The position numbers and the translations under genes are program-made. A DNA stretch of 64,000 nucleotides from Gammaproteobacteria bacterium UBA3067 (GTDB lineage Bacteria; Pseudomonadota; Gammaproteobacteria; Pseudomonadales; UBA3067), in NCBI GenBank assembly GCA_002366835.1, contig DFBZ01000161.1, forward strand, positions 1-64,000, in the 5' to 3' direction. Under the pieces are notes generated by a model. The model was not told the origin of the DNA. It worked only from the letters and a program-made list of their open reading frames with translations, and searched no databases. This document shows positions 35,467 through 44,459 of this stretch, one piece after another (position 1 is the first letter of the stretch; the number at the start of each line of letters is the position of its first letter).

Positions 35467-36750
35467 ATGAGCAGAGCGCGCCAAACTCAATGCCCTAGCT
35501 GTGGCAGTACATTTCAGGTCAACCATGAACAACTTGAGGTCGCAAGTGGGACGGTGCGTTGTGGCAACTGCCTGAATGTATTCCAGGCCGACGACTACTT
35601 CGTTGACGAGGAAGCGGAGAGCCCTCCGACTATCACTGCCACCAGCAACCTTTACGAAACAGCAGAGCTTGGTCCAGATGATAATGTAGACGAATCCTGG
35701 GCCCTTGAGCTGCTAAAAGAACTCGAAGATGAACCTGAGATAGAAGCCGCCACCAAGCAGGCCATCGCTGCTTATCCGAACTTAACGGAAAAGCACACTG
35801 AAACAGCTCCATCAGAGCCTACTCTACCCACGCTCAATACTGAAGAAGACGAGAAAGAGCGAAAAGACGAACTGAGCGATACATTTCAAAACATCGATCA
35901 ATGGACCTCCAAAGCCACTCACGACCAATTTGGTGACTTCAACGAAACACACGGCGCCGAGGCTGACAGCGAAAATACAAACGGCCCAGAAAATGAGGAG
36001 TGGGCCAAAAAGATACTAGAGAACGATGAATCAGACCAGACTGATAATCCCAACCAAGAAGAAACTGAACCGGCTCCCAGCAAAGAGAATAAACAGAACA
36101 CTCCCTCAACGGATAAACCTCCTTCCGACCCCTTTGGCGTTGGCGAAGAGCTTAAAGAATTTGCAAACAAGTCTGACAAGCCCGCCATAAGTCTGGATGC
36201 CAAAGAGGTCATCGCCACCATCGAACTGGAACCCGTTGAGCTGGATCTCAACAGTCACGGAAAAAAGAAAGCGTTTCGATTTATTGGAGAAGCCTTACTG
36301 GTTTTGCTGGCAAGCCTAGTGCTTGTAACGCAATACCTGACCTATAACTTTGATTCGCTCAGCAAAGACCCTCAGCTTCGCCCGTGGTATAAAAGAGCCT
36401 GCTCCACCCTGAATTGCACCCTGCCCCAGCAGTCGGATATTGCCAAAATCAAAGGGGGAAACCTGGTGGTGAGAACCCACCCTGATATCCCTGACGCCCT
36501 ACTTGTGGACATCGTCATAACAAATCACGCCCCTTTTTCGCAAAAACTCCCCCTGCTAGAGCTGACGTTCTCTGATATTAACGGTTTTCCCGTAGCTGGA
36601 CGAAGGTTTAAACCATCCGAATACCTCTCGGGCGCACTTCTTAAACTAAAAACCCTACCCGCCAATACGCCCTTGCACCTTTCTCTCTCTATCTTCGATC
36701 CGGGAGATGAAGCTATTAACTATCACATCAGTTTTCATGAAAGGAAATAG
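35467..36750 (+). CDS. zinc-ribbon membrane protein with DUF3426 domain
   Basis: The 427-residue protein starts with an MJ0042-type zinc ribbon (CPSCGSTFQ and CGNCLNVFQ). Residues about 50-250 are acidic and low in complexity (many Glu, Asp, Asn and Ser), probably disordered. One membrane helix follows at about 274-293 (ALLVLLASLVLVTQYL), then a DUF3426 domain (residues about 305-427, GGNLVVRTHPDIPDALLV and LPLLELTFSDINGFPVAGR). This family habitually sits between prmA and dusB in Pseudomonas-like genomes, as here. Its role is unknown. Confidence 0.85.
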   Translation: MSRARQTQCPSCGSTFQVNHEQLEVASGTVRCGNCLNVFQADDYFVDEEAESPPTITATSNLYETAELGPDDNVDESWALELLKELEDEPEIEAATKQAIAAYPNLTEKHTETAPSEPTLPTLNTEEDEKERKDELSDTFQNIDQWTSKATHDQFGDFNETHGAEADSENTNGPENEEWAKKILENDESDQTDNPNQEETEPAPSKENKQNTPSTDKPPSDPFGVGEELKEFANKSDKPAISLDAKEVIATIELEPVELDLNSHGKKKAFRFIGEALLVLLASLVLVTQYLTYNFDSLSKDPQLRPWYKRACSTLNCTLPQQSDIAKIKGGNLVVRTHPDIPDALLVDIVITNHAPFSQKLPLLELTFSDINGFPVAGRRFKPSEYLSGALLKLKTLPANTPLHLSLSIFDPGDEAINYHISFHERK

Positions 36751-36788
36751 CACGCAACGCAACCTTAGACCAATCAAACTGATCATTC

Positions 36789-36817
36789 TTCATTCATTTC
36801 TAGAATTCAGGTATTAT
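36789..36817 (+). promoter_or_regulatory. candidate dusB-fis promoter with GC-rich discriminator
   Basis: TTCATT (36789-36794), a 17-bp spacer and TATTAT (36812-36817) are followed directly by GCGCCC. In E. coli the dusB-fis promoter has such a GC-rich discriminator and is under stringent (ppGpp) control, so the same may hold here. Confidence 0.4.
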
Positions 36818-36905
36818 GCGCCCTTAATGTAAATACCCTGCCAGAACAGGCAGCGGCCCCGCCACTCCAGAAACATATTTTCATACAGCCCTTTCTGAGA
36901 ATACC

Positions 36906-37925
36906 TTGCCCATAACACCCGATAAATCCAAAACCACTTTCTCTATTGGCCCCTATGAAATTCAAGGGCAGGTCGTGCTTGCTCCTATGGCTGGTGTCAC
37001 AGACCTGCCTTTTCGCAACCTGTGCCGCGAATTCGGGGCAGGCCTGGCCGTAAGCGAGATGGTATCCAGTGACGCCAGCTTGAGACACACCCGCAAATCT
37101 CGGCTGCGCATTCAACATGAAGGAGAGCGCTCACCAAAGTCCATACAAATTGTTGGCACAGACCCGAAACAGCTTGCCGAGGCAGCGCAATACAATGTTG
37201 ATCTGGGTGCTGAAATTATCGATATCAATATGGGCTGCCCAGCCAAAAAGGTATGCAAAAAACTCGCTGGCTCTGCACTGATGAAAGATGAAAAGCTGGT
37301 GGAAGAAATTCTTCAGGCAGTGGTAAAAGCCGTGCCCGTCCCGGTGACGCTTAAAATTCGTACTGGCTGGAGCCCAGAACAGCGCAACGCAACACAAATT
37401 GCCCGAATTGCCGAAGGCTGCGGCATTCAAGCCCTCGCGGTGCATGGACGCACCCGCGCGTGCCGTTTTAATGGTGAAGCAGAGTATGCTACCATCCAGC
37501 AAGTTAGCAAGGCCGTTAGCATTCCAGTCATCGCTAACGGAGATATTTCCAGCCCAGAAAAAGCCAAAAAAGTGCTAGACCAAAGCGGAGCAAGGTGTAT
37601 CATGATAGGCCGTGGCGCCCAAGGACGGCCGTGGATATTCCAAGAAATTAATGATTACCTTGAAAAAGGGATGTTATCTCCACCGCCCGCACTCACTGAG
37701 CAACAACGAGCCGTTCTCGAGCACCTACAACAAATACACCATTTTTACGGCGAAAACTGCGGCATCAAGATTGCGAGAAAACATATCGCATGGTACACAA
37801 GCATGCTGCCGCAGGGCCTGGCCTTCCGGCAGCAGTTTAATGGACTTAATTCGGTTAAAGAACAAATAAGCAGCGTTCAACACTACTATGAACGGCTTAT
37901 CCAGCAGGAGATAAACGCGGCATGA
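36906..37925 (+). CDS. dusB: tRNA-dihydrouridine synthase B
   Basis: DusB is an FMN enzyme that reduces uridines to dihydrouridine in tRNA D-loops. The 339 residues show VVLAPMAGVTDLPFR, the catalytic cysteine region INMGCPAKKVCKKLAGSAL, VTLKIRTGW, VHGRTRACRF and the phosphate-binding IMIGRGAQGRPWIF. The TTG at 36906 has GAGA upstream; no in-frame ATG precedes the conserved N-terminus. It overlaps fis by 4 bases (ATGA), the classic dusB-fis operon. Confidence 0.95.
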   Translation: MPITPDKSKTTFSIGPYEIQGQVVLAPMAGVTDLPFRNLCREFGAGLAVSEMVSSDASLRHTRKSRLRIQHEGERSPKSIQIVGTDPKQLAEAAQYNVDLGAEIIDINMGCPAKKVCKKLAGSALMKDEKLVEEILQAVVKAVPVPVTLKIRTGWSPEQRNATQIARIAEGCGIQALAVHGRTRACRFNGEAEYATIQQVSKAVSIPVIANGDISSPEKAKKVLDQSGARCIMIGRGAQGRPWIFQEINDYLEKGMLSPPPALTEQQRAVLEHLQQIHHFYGENCGIKIARKHIAWYTSMLPQGLAFRQQFNGLNSVKEQISSVQHYYERLIQQEINAA

Positions 37926-38224
37926 ACGACACCACCCAAAATCCAAACAAGCTAAACGAGCGCTCCAGTTTCGAAGCAAGCGACTCCGAGGGAGGCAGCC
38001 TCACTCTAAGAGATAATGTCTCCCAGGCGATGGACAGCTATTTCAACCTGCTTGATGGCTCAGACGTTACCGATGTATACCGCCTCGTAATGAGCGAAGT
38101 GGAAGCCCCACTGCTAGAGTCAGTACTGAAATATACCCGAGGAAACCAAACTAAAGCAGCAGAAGTGATGGGCCTCAACCGTGGCACACTCAGAAAAAAG
38201 CTCAAAATCTACGGCTTGCTATAG
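37922..38224 (+). CDS. fis: nucleoid protein / transcription factor Fis
   Basis: Fis bends DNA and activates rRNA and tRNA promoters during fast growth. The 100-residue protein (E. coli Fis has 98) keeps the dimerisation helices (LFNL...SDVTDVYRLVMSEVE, PLLESVLKYTRGN) and the helix-turn-helix NQTKAAEVMGLNRGTLRKKL. It is translationally coupled to dusB by an ATGA overlap. A hairpin terminator follows. Confidence 0.97.
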   Translation: MNDTTQNPNKLNERSSFEASDSEGGSLTLRDNVSQAMDSYFNLLDGSDVTDVYRLVMSEVEAPLLESVLKYTRGNQTKAAEVMGLNRGTLRKKLKIYGLL

Positions 38225-38277
38225 AGCAGCGCCTTAAAACTACTGCAAACCCCCTCTGGATAGATTAAAATATCACC

Positions 38278-38308
38278 AAAATGGGCAGGATCTTCCCCTG
38301 CCCATTTT
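38278..38308 (+). terminator. rho-independent terminator after fis
   Basis: AAAATGGGCAGG (38278-38289) pairs with CCTGCCCATTTT (38297-38308), a 12-bp stem with a 7-nt loop; T4 lies within the right arm. It ends dusB-fis before purH. Confidence 0.8.
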
Positions 38309-38406
38309 AGTTTGTAGCATTTGCTCGCGATTTTTCCAGCCTGCATACGAAAAACCTGAACTCAGCTCAAAGCCCTTTCACCCCTCTTAAAATATTCTTT
38401 AAAACT

Positions 38407-39990
38407 ATGGCGAATAAAATTCAACGCGCCCTAATCAGCGTTTCCGACAAGACAGCTCTTATCCCTTTTGCCCAGGCACTACAGGAAAGAGGCATCGAAA
38501 TACTCTCAACCGGTGGCACCTTTCGCCTTCTCAGCGAAAATAACATCCCCGCCACCGAAGTATCGGACTATACCCAGTTTCCGGAAATGATGGACGGCCG
38601 GGTTAAAACCCTGCATCCCAAAGTGCACGGCGGCATACTCGCCCGTCGCGGTATCGATGAAGCCGCAATGGATAGCCAAAACATCAAACCCATCGACCTG
38701 GTGGTTGTTAACCTCTACCCCTTCCAGGCGACCGTATCCAAACCAGACTGTGACTTGGCTACTGCCATAGAGAATATCGACATTGGTGGCCCAACCATGG
38801 TGCGCGCCGCAGCCAAAAATCACGCTTTTGTCACCATCCTTGTTAACACTCAAGATTACGATGTTTTCCTGAATGAACTGGATAATAACGATAGCTGCAT
38901 CAGCGATCAAAGCCGCTTCCGCTTTGCTCGCAAGGCCTTTGAACACACAGCACAATATGACGGAGCCATAGCCGATTACCTGGGGCGATTACAGCCCAGC
39001 GATGCCAGCCCTGATAGCTGGGAAAAAGGCGAATTTCCCACCACCTTTAACCGCCAGTTCAGCAAAGTACAAGAGATGCGCTACGGCGAAAACCCACACC
39101 AGAAAGCAGCCTTTTATCGCGCATCAGACGCACCGCAGGGCAGTGTTGCCTCAGCAGAGCAAATCCAGGGCAAAGAACTCTCCTATAACAATGTCGCCGA
39201 TACCGATGCAGCGTTGGAATGCGTTAAATCCTTTCAAGAACCCAGCTGCGTCATCGTCAAACACGCAAACCCCTGCGGCGTAGCAACGGGAACAGATATC
39301 CTGAGCGCCTACGAGCGAGCATTCCAAACAGACCCCACTTCTGCATTTGGCGGTATCATTGCGTTTAATCGCCCCCTGACTCAGGCCACCGCGAAAAGCA
39401 TTATCGACAAGCAGTTTGTGGAAGTTATCATAGCCCCCTCCATAGATGAAGAGGCGCAAGAAACCCTTAGCCAAAAAGCCAATATCCGCGTGCTACGCTG
39501 CGGCGAGTGGGAAGGCAGCAGCACAGATTACGATTATAAACGTGTCAATGGCGGCCTACTGGTACAAGATTTCGATCTCGGCAGCATATCCCAGAGCGAG
39601 TTAAAGCAAGCGAGTAAGCGCGCGCCAACTGAAAAAGAACTGGAAGACCTGCTCTTCGCATGGAAGGTCGCCAAATACGTCAAATCTAATGCCATTATTT
39701 ATGCGCGTGACAAACAAACCATCGGCATCGGCGCCGGACAGATGAGCCGCGTATACAGCGCCAAAATTGCAGGCATTAAAGCCAGCGATGAAAACCTCCA
39801 GGTGCCCGGCTCGGTAATGGCTTCCGATGCATTCTTCCCCTTCCGTGACGGTATTGATGCGGCGGCGGAAGCAGGCATTCGCGCCATCATTCAACCCGGT
39901 GGCTCAATTCGTGATGAAGAAGTTATCGCCGCTGCGGATGAAGCAGACATCGCCATGGTCTTCACCGGTATGCGCCACTTCCGTCACTAG
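38407..39990 (+). CDS. purH: bifunctional AICAR transformylase/IMP cyclohydrolase
   Basis: PurH performs the last two steps to IMP. The 527 residues contain the N-terminal cyclohydrolase (ALISVSDKTALIPFAQAL, STGGTFRLL, VKTLHPKVHGGIL) and the C-terminal transformylase (MRYGENPHQKAAFYR, CVIVKHANPCGVA, SDAFFPFRDGID). purD follows after 25 bp, as in purH-purD operons. A Fis site or PurR site upstream cannot be judged by eye. Confidence 0.97.
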   Translation: MANKIQRALISVSDKTALIPFAQALQERGIEILSTGGTFRLLSENNIPATEVSDYTQFPEMMDGRVKTLHPKVHGGILARRGIDEAAMDSQNIKPIDLVVVNLYPFQATVSKPDCDLATAIENIDIGGPTMVRAAAKNHAFVTILVNTQDYDVFLNELDNNDSCISDQSRFRFARKAFEHTAQYDGAIADYLGRLQPSDASPDSWEKGEFPTTFNRQFSKVQEMRYGENPHQKAAFYRASDAPQGSVASAEQIQGKELSYNNVADTDAALECVKSFQEPSCVIVKHANPCGVATGTDILSAYERAFQTDPTSAFGGIIAFNRPLTQATAKSIIDKQFVEVIIAPSIDEEAQETLSQKANIRVLRCGEWEGSSTDYDYKRVNGGLLVQDFDLGSISQSELKQASKRAPTEKELEDLLFAWKVAKYVKSNAIIYARDKQTIGIGAGQMSRVYSAKIAGIKASDENLQVPGSVMASDAFFPFRDGIDAAAEAGIRAIIQPGGSIRDEEVIAAADEADIAMVFTGMRHFRH

Positions 39991-40015
39991 CCCCTAAACG
40001 ATTAGAGGAAGCACT

Positions 40016-41320
40016 ATGAAAATATTGGTTGTAGGCGGCGGTGGTCGCGAACACGCTCTGGCCTGGAAAATTGCCCAGGATGCAAACGTAGAAACGGTTT
40101 TTGTCGCGCCCGGTAACGGTGGCACAGCTTTGGAACCCAAGCTGGAAAACCTTGCCATTCAAGCAGATGACATTGATGCACTGGTGGATTTCGCTAAGCA
40201 GAATCACATCCATCTGACCCTTATTGGCCCCGAGGCCCCGCTGGTGGCAGGTATTGTGGACCGCTTCCAGGAAAACCAACTGCGCTGCTTTGGGCCAAGC
40301 CAGGGTGCCGCGCAACTGGAAGGCTCCAAAGCCTTCACCAAAGACTTTTTAGCTCGGCACAACATCCCCACCGCCGCCTATCAAAACTTCACCGACCTAA
40401 AGCAAGCCATCGCCTATATCAAAGAGCGTGGCGCTCCCATAGTAGTAAAAGCAGATGGCCTAGCCGCAGGCAAAGGGGTTATTCTGGCAGAAACCGAAGA
40501 GCAAGCCATCGCGGCCGTCGAAGACATGCTAGCCGGCAATGCCTTTGGTGATGCAGGGCACCGTGTCGTTATCGAAGATTTTCTTATTGGCGAAGAAGCC
40601 AGCTTTATCTGCATGGTGGACGGCAAAAACATTCTGACTCTTGCCACATCTCAGGACCATAAAGCACGTGACGAAGGCGACAAAGGCCCGAATACCGGCG
40701 GCATGGGCGCATACTCACCCGCCCCTGTGGTCACTAATGAAATTCATCAACGCATCATGGATGAAGTCATCATTCCCACCGTCAAAGGCATGGAGAAAGA
40801 AGGCCACCCCTATACGGGCTTCCTGTACGCAGGGATCATGATCGACCAAAACGGCACACCTCTGGTACTTGAGTACAACTGCCGTTTTGGCGACCCGGAA
40901 ACCCAACCCATCATGATGCGCTTACAGAGCAGTCTGGTGTCCCTCTGCGACGCAGCCCTAGACAAAAAGCTGGATCAAGCCCAGGCAGACTGGGACCAAC
41001 GAGCAGCCGTGGGCATTGTTCTCGCTGCGGGTGGCTATCCAGGCAGTTATAACAAAGGCGATATTATTAGCGGCCTTCCCAAACCGGAAGATGAAACCAC
41101 TGAAAACAATGCCAAAGTATTCCATGCAGGCACCCGTCTTGATGCCAATGGCAATATTTGTACACAAGGCGGCCGCGTACTGTGTGCAACCGCACTTGGC
41201 AACTCTGTCACCGAAGCCCAGGCAAATGCCTATGCTTTGGCTGATAGAATCCAGTGGGATAATATCTACTATCGAAGAGATATAGGCCATCGCGCAATCG
41301 CGCGAGAAAACTCACAGTAA
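40016..41320 (+). CDS. purD: phosphoribosylamine-glycine ligase
   Basis: PurD joins phosphoribosylamine and glycine using ATP, the second step of purine synthesis. The 434-residue ATP-grasp enzyme shows VGGGGREHALAWK, VVKADGLAAGKGVILA, GEEASFICMVDG, PNTGGMGAYSPAP and LEYNCRFGDPETQ. It follows purH and has a possible terminator about 35 bp after its stop. Confidence 0.97.
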   Translation: MKILVVGGGGREHALAWKIAQDANVETVFVAPGNGGTALEPKLENLAIQADDIDALVDFAKQNHIHLTLIGPEAPLVAGIVDRFQENQLRCFGPSQGAAQLEGSKAFTKDFLARHNIPTAAYQNFTDLKQAIAYIKERGAPIVVKADGLAAGKGVILAETEEQAIAAVEDMLAGNAFGDAGHRVVIEDFLIGEEASFICMVDGKNILTLATSQDHKARDEGDKGPNTGGMGAYSPAPVVTNEIHQRIMDEVIIPTVKGMEKEGHPYTGFLYAGIMIDQNGTPLVLEYNCRFGDPETQPIMMRLQSSLVSLCDAALDKKLDQAQADWDQRAAVGIVLAAGGYPGSYNKGDIISGLPKPEDETTENNAKVFHAGTRLDANGNICTQGGRVLCATALGNSVTEAQANAYALADRIQWDNIYYRRDIGHRAIARENSQ

Positions 41321-41340
41321 TAAACCTAAACAAGCTCTGA

Positions 41341-41358
41341 TTAAACCTAGAAACCGCA
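41341..41358. repeat. solitary end of the 33701-type palindromic element
   Basis: TTAAACCTAGAAACCGCA is identical to the right end of the element after dsbD (its flanking TTAAA included), but no partner end is found within the next 300 bp. It looks like a relic or a one-ended copy downstream of purD. Confidence 0.5.
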
Positions 41359-41391
41359 GCATATGTTGAATACTCTGCTTATGCTGCTTTT
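41356..41391 (+). terminator. possible terminator after purD
   Basis: GCAGCATA (41356-41363) pairs with TATGCTGC (41380-41387), followed by TTTT. The left arm starts inside the solitary repeat end, so the hairpin may have been supplied by that element. Confidence 0.5.
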
Positions 41392-41637
41392 CCACACCAG
41401 CCTCCCACCCTACCCGTTACCCGCCCCTACTTACTCAAAACCAGCCCCTGTTTTTTAGAGAAGCCCGACCAAAGCGTTTGCGAATCACCCATTTAGGCCT
41501 AGAATTGTAAAAGTAAGGGTGAGCCACATCACTTCGAGCGCCGATTTGCACAAGCTAAGCAAACTTACTAAAGCGCAGCTATTGAAAAAACAAAAACTAT
41601 TGAAGCGATACTTACGACCTAAGAGCGAATAAAAAGC

Positions 41638-43779
41638 ATGCGCCGTTACGCACTTAATATCCCCGTTTCAACAGCCGTCATTATTGGCCTGCTGGTTTCT
41701 GCTGTCGTATTTATCAACGTAAAACACCGCGAAGAACAAGAACTCAGGCAGAAATTCAACAATATCGCTTTTAATATATCTAAAGACCTAGAGAAAGAAG
41801 TAAATACCCAGCTATATACCCTGAGCTCTCTCTCCACGCTTTTTAAAACCGCCGAGTTTGTGGATCGCTATGAATTTTATGCTTTGGCAACACCGCTCTA
41901 TAAAAGATCCACTGTTTTTAAAGCCATAGCGTGGATCCCCATTGTTTCATCCGCAGAACAGGCCCGCTACGAATCTTTTGCTAAGCTTGATGGATTTTCT
42001 GATTTTCAATTTTTTGAAAAAAACGCTACAGGGGAACGAATTCCCGCTGCAGATAGAGATGTTTATTACCCGACCTTTTACCTTGAACCCTATCAGGGTA
42101 ATGAGGTTGCGCTGGGTTATGATTTAGGGTCTGAAAGCTCCCGCCTCGCGGCAATTAACGAAGCCTTAAAAAGCAAATCAACCTCCGCAAGCAGCCCCGT
42201 TACCTTAATTCAAGGAGACCATTCCAGGCCGGCCACGCTGATATTTACTCCTATATCTAAAAAAGAAAAGCCCAGTTCACCAAGGCAGAGCATTAGCGGA
42301 TTCATTGTTGGCGTGATCGAAGTCAACCGACTACTTAGCAACATATCGCCAAGCATATACAGCAACGCCTCAACATTTAAAAATATCAATATCACCCTTT
42401 TTGAAACAAGTAACCGCGAAAACCGCGTTTTTATCAGCTCTAAAAACCATCCAAAACTAGTAACGCCCTCCTATAAAAAAAATACTAGAGCTACCATGAG
42501 GAATACTCAGAAAATACAAATAGCAAACAAAACATGGGAAGTTGTCACTTCAGTTAACCACTATAAATATTTTTTCTTACCAAATCTAAATCCGCTTTAT
42601 GCCGCAGGCATTTCGATGCTGTTTTTTATAACGTTTATATTTTACCTTATCTTATTACGGAAACAGAAAGATCATGCTGAAAATAATTTAAAAGAAAAAA
42701 CAGCCTCTTTAATTTCAAGCGAAAAAAGACTGCAAGCGGCTGTAGAAAACATCGCAGATGGGCTAATCACAGTCGATAACAAGGGTCGCATTCAATCATT
42801 CAACAGCGCTACAGAAAGAATATTCGGGTATAGCCAAACGCAGGCTATTGGCAAAAATGTAAGTTTTCTTATGCCAGAAGCTTTTAAGCTAAAGCACGAC
42901 TCTTATATCAAAAAATATTCCGAAACCGGAAAAAAGAAAATCATCGACGCTGGCCGAGAAGTAGAAGGCTTAAAATCCGATGGAACACTAGTTTCCATCG
43001 AGCTCTCAGTTTCAGAAATCACTATTGACGACCAAACTGTTTTTACCGGCATCATCAGAGACATTACTGAATATAAAAAGCTGGAAAGAATGAAAAATGA
43101 GTTTATATCTACCATTAGCCACGAACTGCGCACCCCTCTCACCTCCATTAGAGGTGCTCTAAGCATCATCATTAATAAAAGCCAAGATGATCTTTCTGAC
43201 AAGAGCAAAAGGATGCTCGCAACTGCGGAAAAAAACATCCTGCGTCTTGGGCAGTTAATTAACGGCATTCTTGATATGGAAAAGCTTGATGCTGGCATGC
43301 TTTCCTTTAAGGAAGTCATCTTACATGCTGATGCTATCGCTAAAACTGCGATAGAGGCTAGCGAAGCTTATGCAAAAACATACCATATCACCCTGAGCAT
43401 CCAATGCCAGTCTCCAGACTTAATGATTTTGGGTGATGAAGGTCGGCTTTTACAAGTTCTTGCTAATTTACTATCAAATGCAATCAAATTTTCACCAGCA
43501 GAGTCTCAAGTAAGAATAGAAGTATCACATTCAGACACCATGGTGCGATTTACAGTGTTTGATCAAGGAGAGGGCGTATCAGAAACCTTTCGCCCTTATA
43601 TTTTTGAACGTTTCTCCCAAGCGGATGACTCAGATACACGAGAGCGCGGAGGAACAGGTTTGGGGCTCAATATTAGCCGCGCCATTGTCGAAAAACATAA
43701 AGGCAAAATAAACTTCTACCGGACAGCGAAGAACGAAACTGCCTTTTATTTTGAAATCCCCATTTTTTCACCCAAATAA
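41638..43779 (+). CDS. CHASE-PAS hybrid-sensor histidine kinase
   Basis: This is a 713-residue inner-membrane sensor kinase. Residues 7-27 and about 319-342 are membrane helices flanking a periplasmic CHASE-like domain (FKAIAWIPIVSSAEQARYES). A PAS domain (about 363-475, NIADGLITVDNKGRIQSFN, ERIFGYSQ) with a PAC motif follows. HisKA has the phospho-acceptor H495 in STISHELRTPLTSIRG. The ATPase domain has NLLSNAIKFSP, DQGEGV and GGTGLGLNIS. There is no receiver domain within it. The codons run A/T-richer than in the neighbours. The stop TAA lies in the target duplication of the following element; the response regulator beyond is the likely partner. Confidence 0.9.
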   Translation: MRRYALNIPVSTAVIIGLLVSAVVFINVKHREEQELRQKFNNIAFNISKDLEKEVNTQLYTLSSLSTLFKTAEFVDRYEFYALATPLYKRSTVFKAIAWIPIVSSAEQARYESFAKLDGFSDFQFFEKNATGERIPAADRDVYYPTFYLEPYQGNEVALGYDLGSESSRLAAINEALKSKSTSASSPVTLIQGDHSRPATLIFTPISKKEKPSSPRQSISGFIVGVIEVNRLLSNISPSIYSNASTFKNINITLFETSNRENRVFISSKNHPKLVTPSYKKNTRATMRNTQKIQIANKTWEVVTSVNHYKYFFLPNLNPLYAAGISMLFFITFIFYLILLRKQKDHAENNLKEKTASLISSEKRLQAAVENIADGLITVDNKGRIQSFNSATERIFGYSQTQAIGKNVSFLMPEAFKLKHDSYIKKYSETGKKKIIDAGREVEGLKSDGTLVSIELSVSEITIDDQTVFTGIIRDITEYKKLERMKNEFISTISHELRTPLTSIRGALSIIINKSQDDLSDKSKRMLATAEKNILRLGQLINGILDMEKLDAGMLSFKEVILHADAIAKTAIEASEAYAKTYHITLSIQCQSPDLMILGDEGRLLQVLANLLSNAIKFSPAESQVRIEVSHSDTMVRFTVFDQGEGVSETFRPYIFERFSQADDSDTRERGGTGLGLNISRAIVEKHKGKINFYRTAKNETAFYFEIPIFSPK

Positions 43780-44015
43780 GGGTATCTCTAAAAATTAGAA
43801 TTTTTATTCGAGAGCAGGAAAGCACCGCAAAGAAACCTGCTTGACGCCATGGATGAAGGGGGTACGGTTCCATGGAAGGAACCGGTAGAGCCGAGTCGGG
43901 AACAGAGGCCGAGAACGAAGCAGGAAGCCAAAGCCGAATGTACAAAGCTTACATGAGGAGTTGAGTACGGAGCTGGCGTCGCTATCGGGTAAAAAAACAA
44001 TATTTAGAGATGCCC
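43780..44015. mobile_element. MITE-like element (236 bp) inside a two-component operon
   Basis: The ends are inverted repeats: GGGTATCTCTAAAAATT at the left and, on the other strand at the right, GGGCATCTCTAAATATT (15 of 17 identical). ATAA flanks both sides (43776-43779, 44016-44019), and the left copy contains the histidine kinase stop. The interior has a GC-rich core with the palindrome GGTTCCATGGAAGGAACC and no transposase. Removing the element and one ATAA would leave the response regulator about 20 bp after the kinase stop, with its AAAGGAGG site intact. Confidence 0.8.
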
Positions 44016-44036
44016 ATAAGTCAAAAGGAGGCATTT

Positions 44037-44405
44037 ATGAGCAACAATATTCGACTGCTCTACGTCGAGGATGAAGCGGATATTATTGAAATTGCAGAGT
44101 GTGCCCTTGAAGATGAGGGTTTTGATCTATTATTTTGCAGCTCAGGTTCGGAAGCAGTAGAAAAAGCAGCGGAATTTTCACCCGACATTATATTATTAGA
44201 CGTTATGATGTCAGGCATGGATGGCCCGACAACATTGGAAAACCTCAGAAAAACATCTGGTTTGGAGAGTACTCCTGCATTATTTCTGACCGCAAAAGTA
44301 CAGCCTCAAGAGGTTGATGCACTTTTAGCGCTGGGAGCAAAGAAGGTCATAGCTAAACCCTTTGATGTAATGACCTTGGCTGATCAGATAAAAGATGCGC
44401 TATAG
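44037..44405 (+). CDS. single-domain (CheY-like) response regulator
   Basis: A 122-residue receiver domain with no output domain. The acidic pocket E11-D12, phospho-acceptor D55 (IILLDVMMSG), T85 (FLTAK) and K107 (IAKPF) are all present, so it should be phosphorylatable. The start is ATG at 44037, with AAAGGAGG six bases upstream; the frame extends nine codons further into the element but without a ribosome site. It probably receives phosphate from the upstream CHASE-PAS kinase and acts by protein contact or as part of a relay. Confidence 0.9.
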   Translation: MSNNIRLLYVEDEADIIEIAECALEDEGFDLLFCSSGSEAVEKAAEFSPDIILLDVMMSGMDGPTTLENLRKTSGLESTPALFLTAKVQPQEVDALLALGAKKVIAKPFDVMTLADQIKDAL

Positions 44406-44459
44406 TTAATATTCACTACTATTTATTTCCGCCACCGCGGGTTTATCAAGGAGGACATT

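Larger units (their letters stand above)
41321..41637. other. 317-bp region between purD and the histidine kinase gene
   Basis: Apart from the solitary repeat end and hairpin at 41341-41391, I see no gene here. The stretch 41560-41637 is A/T-rich and presumably holds the kinase promoter; no convincing -35/-10 pair stands out. Confidence 0.4.
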
